Source: Neostapfia colusana (lineage: Eukaryota > Streptophyta > Magnoliopsida > Poales > Poaceae). Taken from it: 64,000 nucleotides of DNA. The position numbers and the translations under genes are program-made. Below, in pieces: positions 22,594 through 36,231 of this stretch. The notes below the pieces were generated by a model. That model was not told the DNA's origin. It saw only the letters and a program-made list of their open reading frames with translations, and did no database searches. Each line of letters opens with the position of its first letter. The first letter of the stretch is position 1. The DNA is taken from contig JASWHV010000009.1 in NCBI GenBank assembly GCA_030760725.1, forward strand, positions 111,487,854 through 111,551,853. The letters are read 5' to 3'.

Positions 22594-23433
22594 GTGGAGC
22601 TCATCATCATCAAGGCCTCGAGCAAGCTCATCACGGCCGTAAGAGAGCAGCTGGTAGCCGCCGGGTCCACGGCGAGCTGGGTCGTGGCGCTAGCCGCCGT
22701 CGACGTGGGCGGCCAGGCCACCGTGAACGGAGGTGGAGGGAGGCGTGCGCGGGGCGTGGTCTCGTTGTTGCCATGCATCGGCGTGGGAGGCCAGGGTCAG
22801 GCCACCGTGCACAGCAGTGAAGCGGATTGGGCAGGCGAGCAGGCCTGCTCCTTGGCCGGAAGCGGATTAGCTCGATAATGTTTCATGATCTCTCTTTATT
22901 GCATGAACAGTTTGAGTTATTTCAAAGTTTTGAAGTTTTTTTTACAAAGTTTTGCACAACCTTACAATTTTTCTCGAAACTGAAAAAGTATTGATCCAAA
23001 AGTCATATTTGGTGAGCTAACTTATCTGTTTGTTGGTCCAACATTTTCTTTTGTTGCTCCAATATTTTCCTTTTGTTGATACCACATTTCCTTTAATTGA
23101 TCCAACATTTCGCTTTGTAAAATAGATATGTGAAAAAAATATTGATTCATTATTTTTATATTTTATACCACTTTCTCAAAATACAGACAAATGGGTCTAG
23201 TTTTAAGGATTTCATCATAAGTAAGGGAACGGTGTGGTTAGTTTTAATTTAAATGCTCCATTTACAGCCAATGACTTTTTTAAAATTTTGAATACGAATG
23301 ACTCCTAAACTAGAGTTAGAAAACCGTGTTTGTGTCAGAAAGTCTGAATCCATGGTTTAACATCACGGAGTAGTATAACAATGGGGTAGTCTGAATCCTC
23401 ATTTTAGGGTTTGACCAAGCTCTGAAGGAAACA

Positions 23434-24104
23434 TGGATTTTGACAAGTGCTATATGAAACTCAGTGATACAATTCAGTTTGAGAAGAGTCATGTGCAACA
23501 GAGATGAGGTTGAAGGGATAGTTCAGTCAAGTAGCAGGTTCAAATGCGATCGGGTTTCACATACCGTCTGATAGATAGTTCATCGCATCCAAATATACTG
23601 CTGTGTGAATGTTGAGAATAAAAGGTTTGTTTGTTGAAATGAATGATTTTGAGTTGTCTCAAACGATTAGCAGATAGTAGATATGGTGGCGATTTCAAAC
23701 ACTGTAGCCACTACCTAAATAAATTAAGAAAGTACACAAACAAAATATGCCGAGATCGACGATACAGAAAAGCAGAGACTGTTACAGTGAGACTATTCGT
23801 GTTCATCTATAAGTCTGCACGTTTAACACATGATCACAATGTCCATACATCGCGACACGGACCTGATATAAATTACACAAGAAAATTAGGATGACACAGC
23901 CCAAAACATGCAGGGACGAACAATATTTCTCGCTGTACACACTGACAAGCATAAAGCTCTAAACAACAAATAAATCAGTTGTCTAAAGGCTACAACATCA
24001 GTGAAAACTGAAAAAAGCAGCGATAACTACAGTCAGTCAAATCAGACACCAGCAAATCTTTCCAATTTTCATGGAAACCTTCCGCTTGAAGAGTAGTTCA
24101 GCAA
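23434..24104. other. Intergenic DNA, nothing recognised
   Basis: About 670 bp of AT-rich sequence right of ELIP segment copy 2. No credible ORF, RNA gene or terminal repeats seen; the 83-codon frame at 23643 has no recognisable features. Confidence 0.5.
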
Positions 24105-26414
24105 GCATTCAATCGATTATCGACGATATCCTTTTTTATTCCAAGTCTGGAGAAGAACATGTTGAACACCTCCATATCGTATTCCAAAGACAAAGAGACC
24201 ATAAGTTATATGCAAAATTCAGCAAACGTGAGTTTTGGTTAAGAGAAGTGCCTTTCGTTGGGCACATCATATCAGCTGAAGGGGTATCAGTCGATCCGAG
24301 CAAGGTTCAGGATACGCTAAAGTGGAAATCTCCCACCTCCGTTCATGAAATTCGTAGCTTTCTGGGATTCGTAGGATACTACCGGAGGTTTATTCCCAAC
24401 TTTTCTAAGATTTCTAAATCAATAACAGAGTTATTGAAGAAAGGCGTTAAATAGTGCGGAGTAATGACTGTGAGGAGGCTTTCCAAACCTTGAAGAAGCA
24501 TCTCACCACAGCACCAGTGTTAGCTCAGCCGGATATAACCAAACCGTTTGATATATATTGTGATGCATCGGGCACGGGTTTTGAATGTGTTCTTATGTAG
24601 GAAGGCCGAGTCATTGCCTATACATCTCGTCAACTCAGAAGGCATGAGCAACACTACCCGACTCATGATCTCGAGTTAGCTGCAGTTGTTCTTGCCTTGA
24701 AGGTGTGGATGCATTACCTCTTGGGAAATTTAGTTCACCTTTACACTAATCACAAGAGCCTCAAGTGCATTTTTACTCAAAGGGAGTTGAATATGAGGCA
24801 GCGTAGGTGGCTGGAACTAGTAAAAGATTACGAGTTAGAGATTCACTATCATCCCGCGAAGGCAAATGTCGTGGCCGACGCTTTGAGTCGTAAGTCTCAT
24901 GTTCACTACTTGCCTACCCATTCAGTTGAAGCCGAAGAACCTAGCCTTCGTGCAATTCCACACGGAGCTTTGAATAATCTTGCTCTAATCCCCACCATAC
25001 GTGAAGAAATCATAGCATCCCAGAAGGAAGATGTTGGAATGTCTCACATTCGTAGGAGGCTGAAAAATGGGGAAATGAAGTGTTTCCACGAGGACGTAGA
25101 ATGAGCTCTATGGTTTAACAACCAACTCATAGTACCTAAAAATCAGGAACTATGGAAGAAGATTTTAGATGAGACTCATTTATCCAAATATTCAATTCAT
25201 CCGGGCAGCATCAAAATGTATCAGGACTTGAAGAAAAGTTCTGGTGGACTCGAATAAAAAGGGAGATCGCTCAGTATGTGGTCGAGTGTGACACTTGTAG
25301 AAGAGTCAAGGCCGATCATGTGAAGAAGGCAGCACTATTGCAGCCCTTAAGCGTTCCTGTGTAGAAATGGGAGGACATCAGTATGAATTTTATTGTTGGA
25401 TTGCCTTACATTTGGCAAGCATGACTCAATTTGGGTCATCGTCGACCGTTTAACCAAATCAACCCACTTCATTCCCGTACATATCAGATACAATGTCAAG
25501 AAATATGCGGAATTATACATATCTTGCATCGTGTGTTTACATGGAGTTCCCCATACTATCATATCAGACAGAAGCACACCGTTCGTTGCTCGATTTTGGG
25601 AGAAACTACATGCATCATTAGGAACTAAGCCCATTAGAGGCTCTACATACCATCCTCGGACAGATGGTCAGACTGAGAGAGTAAACCAGATACTTAAAGA
25701 TATGCTACGAGCTTGTACTATTGTCTATGGAAGAAATTGGGACGATCATCTACCTCTGGCCGAGTTCTCATATAACAACAATTATCAAGAGAGCATCCAA
25801 ATGGCACCATATGAGGCTCTATATGGTAGAAAGTTTCGGACGCCCCTCAATTGGTGTGAGTCAGGTGAAAGGGTCATTTTTGGAGTTGATCTCGTCAAAG
25901 AGGCCGAAGAACAAGTGAAAATCATACAAGCGAACCTTAGGAAAGCGAAGGCTCGACAGAAAAGTTATGCAGATAAACGATGTCGCCCCCTAGAATTTGA
26001 AATAGGAGACCATGTATACCTACTTGTTTCTCCTATGAAAGGGGTGCATCGTTTTGGGGTCAAAGGAAAGTTAGCTCCATGTTTCATCGGCCCCTTTCCC
26101 ATCATCGAAAAATATGGACCCGTTGCGCATCATTTGCAACTACGTACATCATTATCCGGAGTGCACAATATTTTCACATCTCCCAGCTACGAAAGTGTCT
26201 TAGGACATCGTCGGAAGTTTGCATGGAGGACATAGAAGCTCTTCAGCCCGATCTCACCTATACAGAGCATCCCGTCAGAATTGTTGATGAAAAGGCTCGA
26301 GTCACCGGAAATCAAACTATGAGATTTTATAAAGTGCAATGGACTAATCATTCCATTGAGGAGGCAACTTGGAGCAAGAAGATTATCTTCAATCGCATTA
26401 TCCGCAGCTATTAG
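24105..26414 (+). pseudogene. Decayed gypsy pol (RT end, RNase H, integrase, chromodomain)
   Basis: Starts abruptly at the RT catalytic motif (DDILFYSKSG) and continues through GHIISAEGVSVDP. Stops at about 24452 (TAG) and 24598 (TAG) break RNase H (YCDASGTGFECVLM). Then come HKSLKCIFTQ and VVADALSRKSHV, a stop near 25102, a one-base deletion near 25235, a TAG near 25364, and an integrase core that is open at 25393-26235 (DRLTKSTHFIP, TERVNQILKDML, MAPYEALYGRK). A final shift near 26200 leads to the chromodomain-like end (FYKVQWTNHSIEEATW). The order and residues are those of a Tekay-like chromovirus. Confidence 0.9.
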
Positions 26415-26488
26415 CATCATATCTTCGGTAAATATCTACCCTCTCTTCAAAATAATTTTTCATCTTAATCTCGGGGCAAGATTTCTTT

Positions 26489-26501
26489 AAGGGGGGAGGG
26501 A
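26489..26501 (+). other. Polypurine tract of G3
   Basis: AAGGGGGGAGGGA directly before the LTR start TGTAACAATTC. Confidence 0.8.
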
Positions 26502-29500
26502 TGTAACAATTCAAATTCTAGGGCTGAAGGTTTTAATTACGTGGAAAAAAATGCAGTGGACCCCGCATGTCAGTGTCATTCCCTACCTCTCTCCCTCTCT
26601 TTTCTCCCTTGGAAGCCTGCATGCCTGCCACCGAGATGGAGTTGTCGTGTGCCCCAGCTGGTTGTTGAGCGCCTTAAAGTCGTTCTGAGCAGCAAGTCAA
26701 GACCCCACGTCACCTCACTCTATTATTCCCGGCCTTTCTCCGTTCTTGACCAAAAATCCCAGTTGCTCCACCTTCTCACGTGCTCACCGTCGCCATTGCC
26801 GCCCGAGCCGGTTCCAGCTGCCGCCGAGCCGCCCAACGAAGTGCCGAGACCCCTCTACCTGCTACGAGACTCCATTCCTCAAGCCCCGTCGTGAACAGCA
26901 CGGATTTGATCGTTCTTCACCGAGGCCGGACCAACGAGCTGCGTCGATTTCACCGTGAAATACTCCCTCCACGGTAAACCAATCTTCTCTCAACTCCACA
27001 CACATCTACTACACCCTCTAGCCCACGTGATTGAGTGTTTCATTGGATGGGAACCGGGACGGAGCACTGGAATGGACAATTTCTTGTCGATGGCCATGAA
27101 GTCCCCCCCCCACCGATGCGCCCTCATTTCCGGCCAATTTCCCCACCAACTGACCACACGCAGGTGTTCCCGAGGCTACAACGAAGCTCCCCGACAAAAT
27201 CTCGAGCCTTCCCGACCTTTCCTTCGCCGGTACGACCTCGCCGGAGCCCTCTCGCCGCCGCCCCACGTCGCCGGCCTCCTTTCCGGGGAGCTCGAACCTC
27301 GTGGGAGTCTCGGCTAGGATCCCCAGGGCATGGAGGCCATTTTTCCGGCCGCTCCCGCCGCCGGGCCGCGCCTCCGGCGAAGGCGGCGCCGCCGCCGGCC
27401 GCCGGCGCCATGGCCTATCGGGCCTGGGCGCTTGGGCTGGGCGCGGGGATCCCGTGTGGCGCGGGATCCTTTGCGGCGCACCCTGCGGCCTCGTTGTGGC
27501 CTCAGTTCCATTGGCCCAGCAAAGCACCCCCCTTTTCCTATTTAGAAATAAATCTAGAAAATTCTGAGAACTTGTAAAAATTGTAGAAAACTGTAGAAAA
27601 ATCAGAAAATGTGAAACCAACTTTGTTAGTTTCCATACAATCATATCTTGGCATGGGACCAGCTATTACTATGTAAATACACAGAATTTGTTTTGATAAT
27701 TTATTTAGACATAAATATTAGGGAATTAATTCTATAAGATCCATCCATTAGATACTTCTCTAACTTTGTTGGAAAATCATCTACATCCCCTAGTATGCAC
27801 AGAAAATGTTTCACCTTCATCTGGCCATTGGAGCATATAGATTTTATTCACCATCTATGCGCATATCATAAATCCCACATAGCTCTGTACATAATATACT
27901 GTAAATGATGCTTAATCTTTTCGGATAACATCTGAGAACATAACGATGACATCATTCATTTCCTAAATAAACTTTAGAATCCATGTACGTCGTGACAACA
28001 ATATGTATTAAGATGCTAATTATGAATCTTTCATGTGCATATGCATATCGGTAGAGCACGAGACGAAGATCGCCGAGGAGCTCAACTTGGAGGACACGGC
28101 GAGTGACTCTGTTTCTGCTGACTTTATATCTGAGCAAGGCAAGCCCCGGTTTACATTAGCCCCTTTTATAAATATTTCATTTTTATATCAATATGTGCTT
28201 AGTGTTATGTGATTGTGCATTAAGTTCTAAGATTTGGGTGATACTCCACTTGCGTGGCTTATAAAACCCTGGTTATCTCAGTGGGTAGATCAGCTACGTG
28301 ATTACTTCGTGCTATACTAATTAGACATATCGAACGGTAGAAGTCGGGTAGTCGGAAACTACTCGCGAGTTATAGGATTTTCTAGGAAATACGGGTATGA
28401 CAAGGAGTTCTTGGATCACAATGAATAAATGGAGACCGGGCAGGTAGTAGGAAGTAACAGGACATGATCCTGTGTGTGTAGTACTGTTTGTGTCGCTTAA
28501 GGACCGTGCCGTAGTCGGCTCTGTTGAACAAGTATTGAATGTACCGGTAGCACGCTAGTGATATGGGCACTAGTAAACCGACGTAACTTGATCACCCTGG
28601 ATGCCGACGATCATTCCGCCGACCTTGGTCAGGCGTTCAGAGGGCAGTAGGTAATCCGCTCACGGAGATCGTCCCGGTCGGACATCTCGTGTAGGTAACC
28701 TTCTGTCTAGGCCGACAGAATTTTTCAAAATTTGGGGTGTCTTGAGAAAGGTTGCCACGTACGACAGTTGCGAAGTGCGTCATATCGGGAAGTGTGTACG
28801 TGTCGTGCTGTCGGGTTTCTCCTACAGGAATAAAAATTGGTTCGAATCGCCATCACTCACGGATAAAGAGTACCGCTTGATTACTGCGTCGTCGCGTAGT
28901 AACAAGTGAAATATTTCTATTAATATCGTCGGATCTGGAATTAGGTCAAGTGTTGGTGTGGAAACTTGAGTGATTAGGTTAGCTGCCAACTAAACGCTAC
29001 CCTTTTGTGCCACTAGAAAATGCTGGTGTAATTTTGCTAATTAAGGACGCACAACTAGGCTTATTTTATGCAAAACATCCCTTCTACAAATATTTCCACT
29101 GCATATTAGTATAGGTATTAGAGAGTCTTTTGACGGGTAAGTCTTGCTGAGTATTAGTTGTTCAGTGTTTACTGCTTAATGTTTCTCAGATAACCATGAA
29201 TATGATGTTAATGAAGATTATATGACCTATAGGTTTCCGAAGTATACGTCACCCCCGTTGGGATGGACGGTCCGGTGGGAGCCCGACTCGCCGCCAGCTT
29301 AAGTATGTGTTGCTAGGTCGATGTGTCAGTTGGCTTGACACGCCGATAATGCTGTAGCTTTTCTTCTAGAGATGTAAAGATTCATATCACGTATCCGCTG
29401 CTGAACAACTCGTATTTTGAACAAAAACCTGTTGTAACTCCTCTAAATACTCATTTTGTAATATATTTTATTACCGTCTTGTTTGATGTGTAAATCGGTG

Positions 29501-29569
29501 TCACAACGCGTGGCACCACCCGAATATCGATACTGTTGTTGAGGCGTGACCCTCACAATTACGGTGACA
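26502..29569 (+). repeat. 3' LTR of G3
   Basis: From TGTAACAATTC to about ACGGTGACA, roughly 3.07 kb. The end is set by analogy with the G4 LTR (the GGCACCACCC block followed by a short tail ending CA). It has a GC-rich block at 26560-27530 and then AT-rich DNA. Long open frames in the GC-rich block (27018-27644 and 27035-27577, overlapping on both strands) lack protein-like features. Confidence 0.75.
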
Positions 29570-29699
29570 AGACAGTACAGCGAGGCGTGATAGTGGTACA
29601 GTGCGGCCCAATGGCACAGAGCCGCCCAAGCAGAGCGAGAAGACGCGCGAAAAGACGACGTCTTCATCATTGCGTGCCACACGGACAGGGACGCTCAGC
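29570..29699. other. Flank between G3 and Tat LTR fragment
   Basis: Short unassigned stretch; it may belong to the Tat-type LTR fragment that follows. Confidence 0.3.
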
Positions 29700-30111
29700 A
29701 CGTCAGGTGGCCGGACTTAACTACCCCATCGAATATTCTACTTAGAGTGTAAAACCCTAGATCATGTATACGGTTTATTCAGCTTCGGGGCCACCTGTCG
29801 GGCCCCAAACCACATTGTAACCATCCCGGCCTTGTACTATAAAAGGACCGGGGTGTCCATCCGACAAACGGTCGGTCAGTTTGCAACCCTAGCAACATAC
29901 GCGCAAGCAATACAACAAACACTCCCGTGGACGTATAGTATTACGCTCCGGCGGCCCGAACCACGTAAATCCTATTGTTAACCCGCTCTCTCGAGTTGGA
30001 TCGCTCTAGGGATGTCAAGCCCCTCCAATCAAAGAACCTCCGCAGGCTGCTCCGGTAGTAGGCCGTGAGGGGGGGTGTCGAAGCAAACACTCCGACATTT
30101 GGCACGCCAGG
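29700..30111 (+). mobile_element. Tat-type gypsy LTR end with primer binding site (fragment)
   Basis: Looks like the right part of a 5' LTR. There is a TATA box (CTATAAAAGG near 29838), an LTR end in ...CTCCGACA at 30097, and directly after it TTTGGCACGCCAGG (30098-30111). That PBS type (not tRNA-Met) is also used by the element at 51303-59622. The left boundary is uncertain and no gag or pol follows. Confidence 0.7.
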
Positions 30112-30372
30112 TAGGAGGGAGCTTCAAGATACACCTCTATCTTATCCACTTGTTGACCATGCTGTTTTCTTCTACGGTACTATTAACTTGTTTTAGTCAA
30201 CTAAGTTATGTCTGTTGTCTCAACCTTAGTTAGTTTACATAAAATTTGACTGGTACCATATACTCCTTTCATTTAAATTATATAACGTTGCTTACTAGTT
30301 TAAAATTAAACTAACCAGTATAAAATAATTCTGGATAGCGAATAACTTGTATAATACAGACTCGTTTACCTT
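30112..30372. other. AT-rich flank left of G4
   Basis: About 260 bp without features; it ends in the G4 target site duplication. Confidence 0.5.
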
Positions 30373-30377
30373 TTTAT
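30373..30377. repeat. Target site duplication of G4, left
   Basis: TTTAT, repeated at 44827-44831. Confidence 0.9.
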
Positions 30378-33300
30378 TGTAAAAGCCCAAGAAAAGGGAC
30401 TTGCAAAAACTTTTCTGCACCTCACAACACAACAGTTTTGTTGTGGGTGGATTGTGAAATATTGTGAAGAGCAAGTGACCTCCATCAAAGGAGTGACTAG
30501 AAGGGAAAGCCTTCACTTTCACAAAGTAGGGTTTCTGCACATGAACATGAGAGGTTGAGCTCACCCTAGGATTTAAAAAGTCTTGGGAAGGTTCAGTCCA
30601 AAGCTCATGCAAATTCAACAATTTTTGAGGCACTTTTGGATTATTTCAAAAAGAGGCCAATTTGAATGTAAATTCAAATTGCAGCAACTTTCATCACCCA
30701 AATTCAAAAGTTAGCTCCATATCTATACTCAGCACATTTTTCTGAGTAAACCCACCAAGTTTCATCTCCATTGGAGCTCATCTTGTCAAGAGCTAAATTT
30801 GCAAGAATTCAAAACTGAATTTGAATTTCAGTTTAAATATGAAGTAAATTTGACCAAACAAAGTTTGAATTTGAGAACTCAAATTTAAACCAATACTTGG
30901 AGGCTAAGTCTCTCATTAAATGGAGAGTAGCTGAGATATTTGCAGCAGAATTTAGAAAAAGAGATTAGGGGGGAGAGGGGGCCCACAAGTCAGTGGGAGG
31001 ACGGTTTCCCAAACCGAGCGTGGCTGTTTTCTCCCGACGTCGGTCGAACACCTCACGCCATCTGCGGACAGCACCGGCGTCCGACCGCCTCGCCTCGCCA
31101 CCTCCTGCTCGGCGACCGAGCGCACGCGTGCCCGACGCGGTTTAAGTCCCCAGCCCACGTGAGCCAGCCTCATCTCCTCCGCTTTGCCCGTTCCTAACCG
31201 AAATGAAAAACGACACCGCCGCTCCCCTCGGCTCCTCGTCGCGCCGTTGATCCAGGCGACCTCGCGACCGGAGTTCAACAGCAAAGACACGCGCCGGGGA
31301 CTGCTCGAGCTCGAGGTGAAGACCCTACCCTCTTCCATGCTTTGTAGGGGGAGTATTTCCCCGTCTAGTCCTCGGTGCTCGACAAAAACGAGTGATCAGA
31401 AATGCTGAAATTCGCAGCGATCGGTCCTGCACAGCGTAAACCTAGCTGAGCATAGGTTCTACACGCCCCCACGGCCACCTAGGATCCAAAACCCTCAAAA
31501 ACCATCGAGCCTTTGCGCTGATATCCAAGTTTTTCGAACAACAGTCGATATCGGGCCTAGGTCGACGGTGAGGTCCCAGCCCCGGCTATTTCCATGGCCA
31601 ACCAAGCTCATATTCGTGCGCAGCATGCCACGGTGGAGCTGTAGGAGCAAACCGCTTGAGAAATAAGGCCCAGAGTAGCCCGAACGACGTCACCGGAGCA
31701 GAAGTAGGCTCTGTCGCCGTCGCGGGCATAGTTCCGGCCATTGCCGAGCTCCGGTGAGGGCACCAGCGTGTTCTCCGAGTCGAGTTAGGCACAGGCGGCA
31801 AGTTTTGTCGGAGGTCGGGCGGGGAAACGCCCGGCGGCGAGCGCTCAGGCGAAGCGCCGCCGCGGGAACTGCGGGAGAGCGCGAGGTAGACGAAGGGGGG
31901 GGGGCCGGGTCCACCGGTCAGCCTCTGATCTCGCGCGGGGATCGGGTTTGCGGCCGGGATTCGGTGCGGAAGCGCGGGTAAAACCCCGTGGGCCGCGGTG
32001 TGGCCGCTTTCTGAGTGGGCCGGCTCGAGGAGTGGGTCCCACCCGCAGGATTTAAACATTTTGGAATTTCCAGTTTTAGTGTAAACTTTAGAACCCCATA
32101 ACTTTTGCTAGGAAGCTCCAAATTTAGTGATTCAAATTGGGTTGGATTCATCTTGCCTAGCTCTGTCCAGATATACAACCCAATCTGTATGAAACCCATT
32201 AACTAATTCTGGAAAATTCTTTAAAGCTTTTCAGCAAAAGAATTTTAGAGGGAGTTTGGTTCGTCCAAAAATCCCCAAATTTTGCCAGAATGTTCTCTAG
32301 GACATTGGTAAACCCCTGTAAAAGTTTCGGACCATTTGGAGTTGATTGGGTCAGAGCAATTCAAATTGGAAGGTGCTGTGTTCATTTGAATACAGAAACA
32401 TTTTCAGAGAATTTCCAAAACTTGGAAATTCAGTTCTGAGCAATTCTTAACCCCAAAAATGCTAGGAAAATTCATGCAAACTCTAGGAGCTATAATTGAA
32501 ATTTTAAGTTCACTAAGTTGGGTATGAACAGGGGTATTACCTCAGAATAAATTCTTCCTTGCTTATTTGCTAAGAAAATTATTCTGAGCAAACCACTCCA
32601 TGAAAAGTGATAAGGTTTGGTCCCGAGGGTTTTCTTGTGACAAGGAACTCACACAAAATTTCTCAGCTCCATTGGAGCTCTAGATCACCCCTGTCCTGTT
32701 TAACCACTTAAGGGAATTAATATGGAAAAGGGGGAAAACCACTTAGCATTTAACCATGTGATTAAGTTCAAGCCAAACCACCAACACCAGTTCATCTTTA
32801 AATTCTTAAACAAAGTTCCAGGTGTTAGAGGCTGGTTATTAGAACTAATAGTAGAAGTCTTACTCTAAAACTCACATTTGCATCTAAATTAACATGTAGT
32901 ATTTCATTAACGTGTAGCCGTTGAAGAAGAGACTCCGGAAGTGCTGGACTTCCTTCTTCCGGACGAAGAACTAACTCCTGACCAGCAGCAACAAGGCAAG
33001 CCCCGGTTTGCATTAACTTTTTTTTTAAAAGCTTTACTTTGTTTACATGTGTCATATGAAGTATGTATGTGCATTAGGTATAGAATGACTGAAACCCCAC
33101 TTGCATAACCAAAGTTTCCTAAAAGAGTGAGGGTAGTGTCAAGGACCTCGAGTAGAGAGGCTATGCTTAATGAGTCATAGGACTTCGGTACAAGTCGAGT
33201 AGTTGGAATCTACTCGCGAGATAGGCTGGGGACACACGGGTTCGGTTGAGTGATGTGAGATCACTTTAGTAATGAAAATGAGACTAGGCAGGGGCTAGGG

Positions 33301-34378
33301 CGCAGCAAGAGAGAGTCTTGTGGGCGCAGCCCTGTCCGTGTCGATTGAGGACCGATCCGTGTGCGGCCCTGCTGAACAAGTATTGAACGTACCGAAGGCA
33401 TATCGGATATATGGGCCCCGATAAACCGATGTAGCCTAAACCTCCGGGCGTCGAGGCATAGCACACCGATTTATAGGTGTAGGTTGAGGGCAGCAAGGTG
33501 GAAATCTGCCAACGGGCATAGAGAGATGCTCCGTGTGGGGAACCTCCTGCTCGTTTCGGTGCGACCGGTTCGACGTTTGGGCTGTTGGGTGAAAGGTTGT
33601 CCCGTACGACATCGAGTGAGCGTGCTGTGCAGCTCCACGGGTGGGCGTACGTGACGTGCTCTTTGGGTTTCCCTGCAGGTGTATATCGAGTCGATTCGCC
33701 GTCCCTCGCGGTGACGAGTACCGCTTGTTCACTGCGTCGTAACGTAGACGAATGGATGAAATATGTTGATTCAATGATGCTGATTGATATAATTGTATTG
33801 CTACATGTGTGCCACCAAATACTGCTTACTAAATTTCAGATTTCATGAACTGTTAACTTGTTGCTAAAAGATGAACTACGGATGAACTTGTAGGCGTGTC
33901 GTTTTGCTGAAATGTTATTATCCTATGTCCATTGTACACCTCATGTAGAGTTTCATGCTTAGGTGAGTCGGTTAAGCCTTGTTGAGCCTTTGTGCTCACG
34001 GTTGCTGCTTAAGTGTTTTTCAGGTGAGGAGCCACCCACGGACTCGGAGTACGAGTCCACCGGCGAGGGTTACCCTCCGTCGGGGACCACGGCTGAGTGG
34101 GAGCCGTACACGCCGCGCTGAGCTGAGACGTGCAGCTAGTGTGGGTTGCCCTAGGGCTGGGCAACCGACTTTTGCTAAATAGGCGGGCGTGAGTTGTATA
34201 GTGTAGTCTTCCGCTGTGTAATAGAACAATAATTGTAACTGAAGTTTGTACTTGTTTGTACAGTTTCAGCTGTTTTTCCCATGTAATATATTGTGTTCTT
34301 ATGACGTGTGCTGTCGGGTGTCGCATCGCGCGGCACCACCCTCTGCGATCCTGGATGAGCGGATTCCGGTCCGTCACA
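30378..34378 (+). repeat. 5' LTR of G4
   Basis: 4001 bp, TGTAAAAGCC to GTCCGTCACA. AT-rich flanks surround a GC-rich block (about 30960-32040). All ORFs inside recur in the 3' LTR in the same positions and show no protein features. Confidence 0.95.
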
Positions 34379-34381
34379 GCC

Positions 34382-34393
34382 TGGTATCAGAGC
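34382..34393 (+). other. Primer binding site of G4
   Basis: TGGTATCAGAGC, 3 bp after the 5' LTR. Confidence 0.92.
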
Positions 34394-36231
34394 TGCAGTG
34401 GGGATAGCACAGTACTTAAGGACTGCATTATGGGAAAAACTTAGGTATACGGTGAGGAATCGGTAGTTGCCCAAGTAAGGACTATATTAGCATAGTTACT
34501 TAAAGTGGCAAAGACTAACTTATGTGTTATAATTCTGAATTTCAATTATGCAACGACGCACCTACGCTCTGGTAAGTATGGTAAGGAACGCCACCGAAAG
34601 CGGTTCAATTTCGGTTAGCTCTCCCTGACGAGGAACGTGGTTCAGGGATTGATCTCACAGCTTGGTGTGAGATGTCAATATGAACCTCTTGGACTCTTCA
34701 TGTCCCTGAGTTCATATGAAACGCTGATCCCTAGCGTGCATTAGGCAAGTAAGCGGAGACCCCATCGCGTGGTCAGTAACGCGAGAGTGTGTTCGTCTGG
34801 AAATAGCCCAGGAGGACATACGCAGCGCTTGCCATCGGCGTGCCCTGCAGGGCAGTAGGTGGTATCTGTTGGGTTGATAACATTCCCAACCGTGACGACC
34901 CGTTCATGACATACTCGGGTTCCCCGTCGTGTGGTGTTGAAACACGATCACGTGCCTTGAGACGTGACTTAGCTCAAGGACGGCCGTATGGAAATGATAC
35001 GGGCGTTTGTATTTACTTTCAAATAGGGTACTGCCTGAAATGAAAACAAAACCTTGAGTGCGCCATTATTGTGTGGTCTTCTGCAGGTACTAACCACGTA
35101 TGTATCCGTGTAGAGAACGTGTGCGAGGGACCGTTTAGTGCCACGCTTGAGACGTATATGCCGGTATGATCCGGTTAGGATTTTCTTTGGTGAGGAACGT
35201 AGTACCGAGGTATTGTAGGCATATGCATGAAAATATTGAGAACAAGGAATTAAAATCTATAGGTTCCACATTTAGGACCCTGGTTGGGTATAAGAGTGGG
35301 ATAGTGATGGAGTGTAGTTCCCAAAAAGACTGAAAAACAGAGTGCTCTGTTTTGGGACAGCAAGTTTGCTGATCTTCAACAGGGCATAACTCACAGGTCT
35401 TTTGCCGAGAGAGGTGTGCCATATAGTTCTGGAAAGGTATTTAAGTATTCTACAACTTTGTTGTAGACTTCCAGAGCTGAAACTCACCTTAAGATGGCTT
35501 AAATCCCAGAGACATGTAACTGTCCAGAACTAGGACAGTGTTAAAACATTCTCTGGACTGTTCTGTTTTTCAAGGATAAACTCCCAGTAGAAAAATCTAA
35601 AATTGTCATATAATACATCCTTAGAAAGAGTAGAAGATGTGTGACATCTTTGCAATTCAAAGTTTCTGAAGTTTCAGCACAGAATTTAGTGGAAATCAGG
35701 GTTGAAAACAGCCACCTCCAAGGGAGGTGCTGTTAAAATTCTTCCAGAAATTCTGCTAACTTTGAATTAGCATAACTTTTTAATCAAAGCTAATCTGGGG
35801 GCAAATGAGTACTCGTTGGAAAGATACTGAAGTTAACTTTAACTTTGGTATTCAACTTGAGTCATGAAAATGCCCAGAACCAGATCAAAACTTGGAATAG
35901 GTAGCAACTGGTCATTCTGACAGAAGAACGACGGTTGAACTCATTGAAAAGGGTGTTGTACCCTAAGGGTGTTATACGTGATGACAACGCAATAATAATG
36001 TCTCGTAGAGACCAAACCCAGTTATGGTGAGCTTCCAAAGAGGGGGTTCATCAAGTTGGATTAAGCTAACTTGTGTTTGGTCTGGTAATGGGGTAGCTTG
36101 TGCAAAGTTATTACATTATCTACTTACGAGATATGTTGCATGTTTTGGTTGTCATAATGTTTTTACGCCCAGTTCTATTGGACTGCATGCAAAATGTTGC
36201 GGGACTGATGTTTAATGTCGTATGGTTGCAG
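34394..36231 (+). other. Leader of G4, possible intron
   Basis: 1.84 kb without a credible long ORF. A short open frame ATG...CTG at 34548-34571 is followed exactly by GTAAGT (34572), and the leader ends TTGCAG just before the gag ATG. Splicing 34572-36231 would add eight codons in frame to gag. Donor and acceptor sequences are seen; use is inferred. Confidence 0.45.

Larger units (their letters stand above)
21744..23433 (-). repeat. ELIP-containing segment, copy 2
   Basis: Aligns with copy 1 (from about 800 to 1788) and copy 3 (47447-48525), with the ELIP CDS intact. Left end cut by the copia LTR. The right end extends past the point where copy 1 is interrupted by G1. Confidence 0.88.
24105..29569 (+). 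mobile_element. Old 5'-truncated Ty3/gypsy element G3
   Basis: Begins inside RT and keeps RNase H, integrase, a chromodomain-like end, a polypurine tract and a full-length 3' LTR. The 5' LTR, gag, protease and most of RT are missing. It is related to G4 but has many stops and shifts, so it is much older. Confidence 0.88.

Noticed and set aside
27018..27644. Long ORFs on both strands in the GC-rich part of the G3 LTR
   Set aside because: Overlapping open frames on both strands in GC-rich LTR DNA, Arg/Pro/Ala strings, no features.
30940..32200. ORFs in the GC-rich block of the G4 LTRs (and copies at 41390-42647)
   Set aside because: Present in both LTRs, no protein features, explained by base composition.
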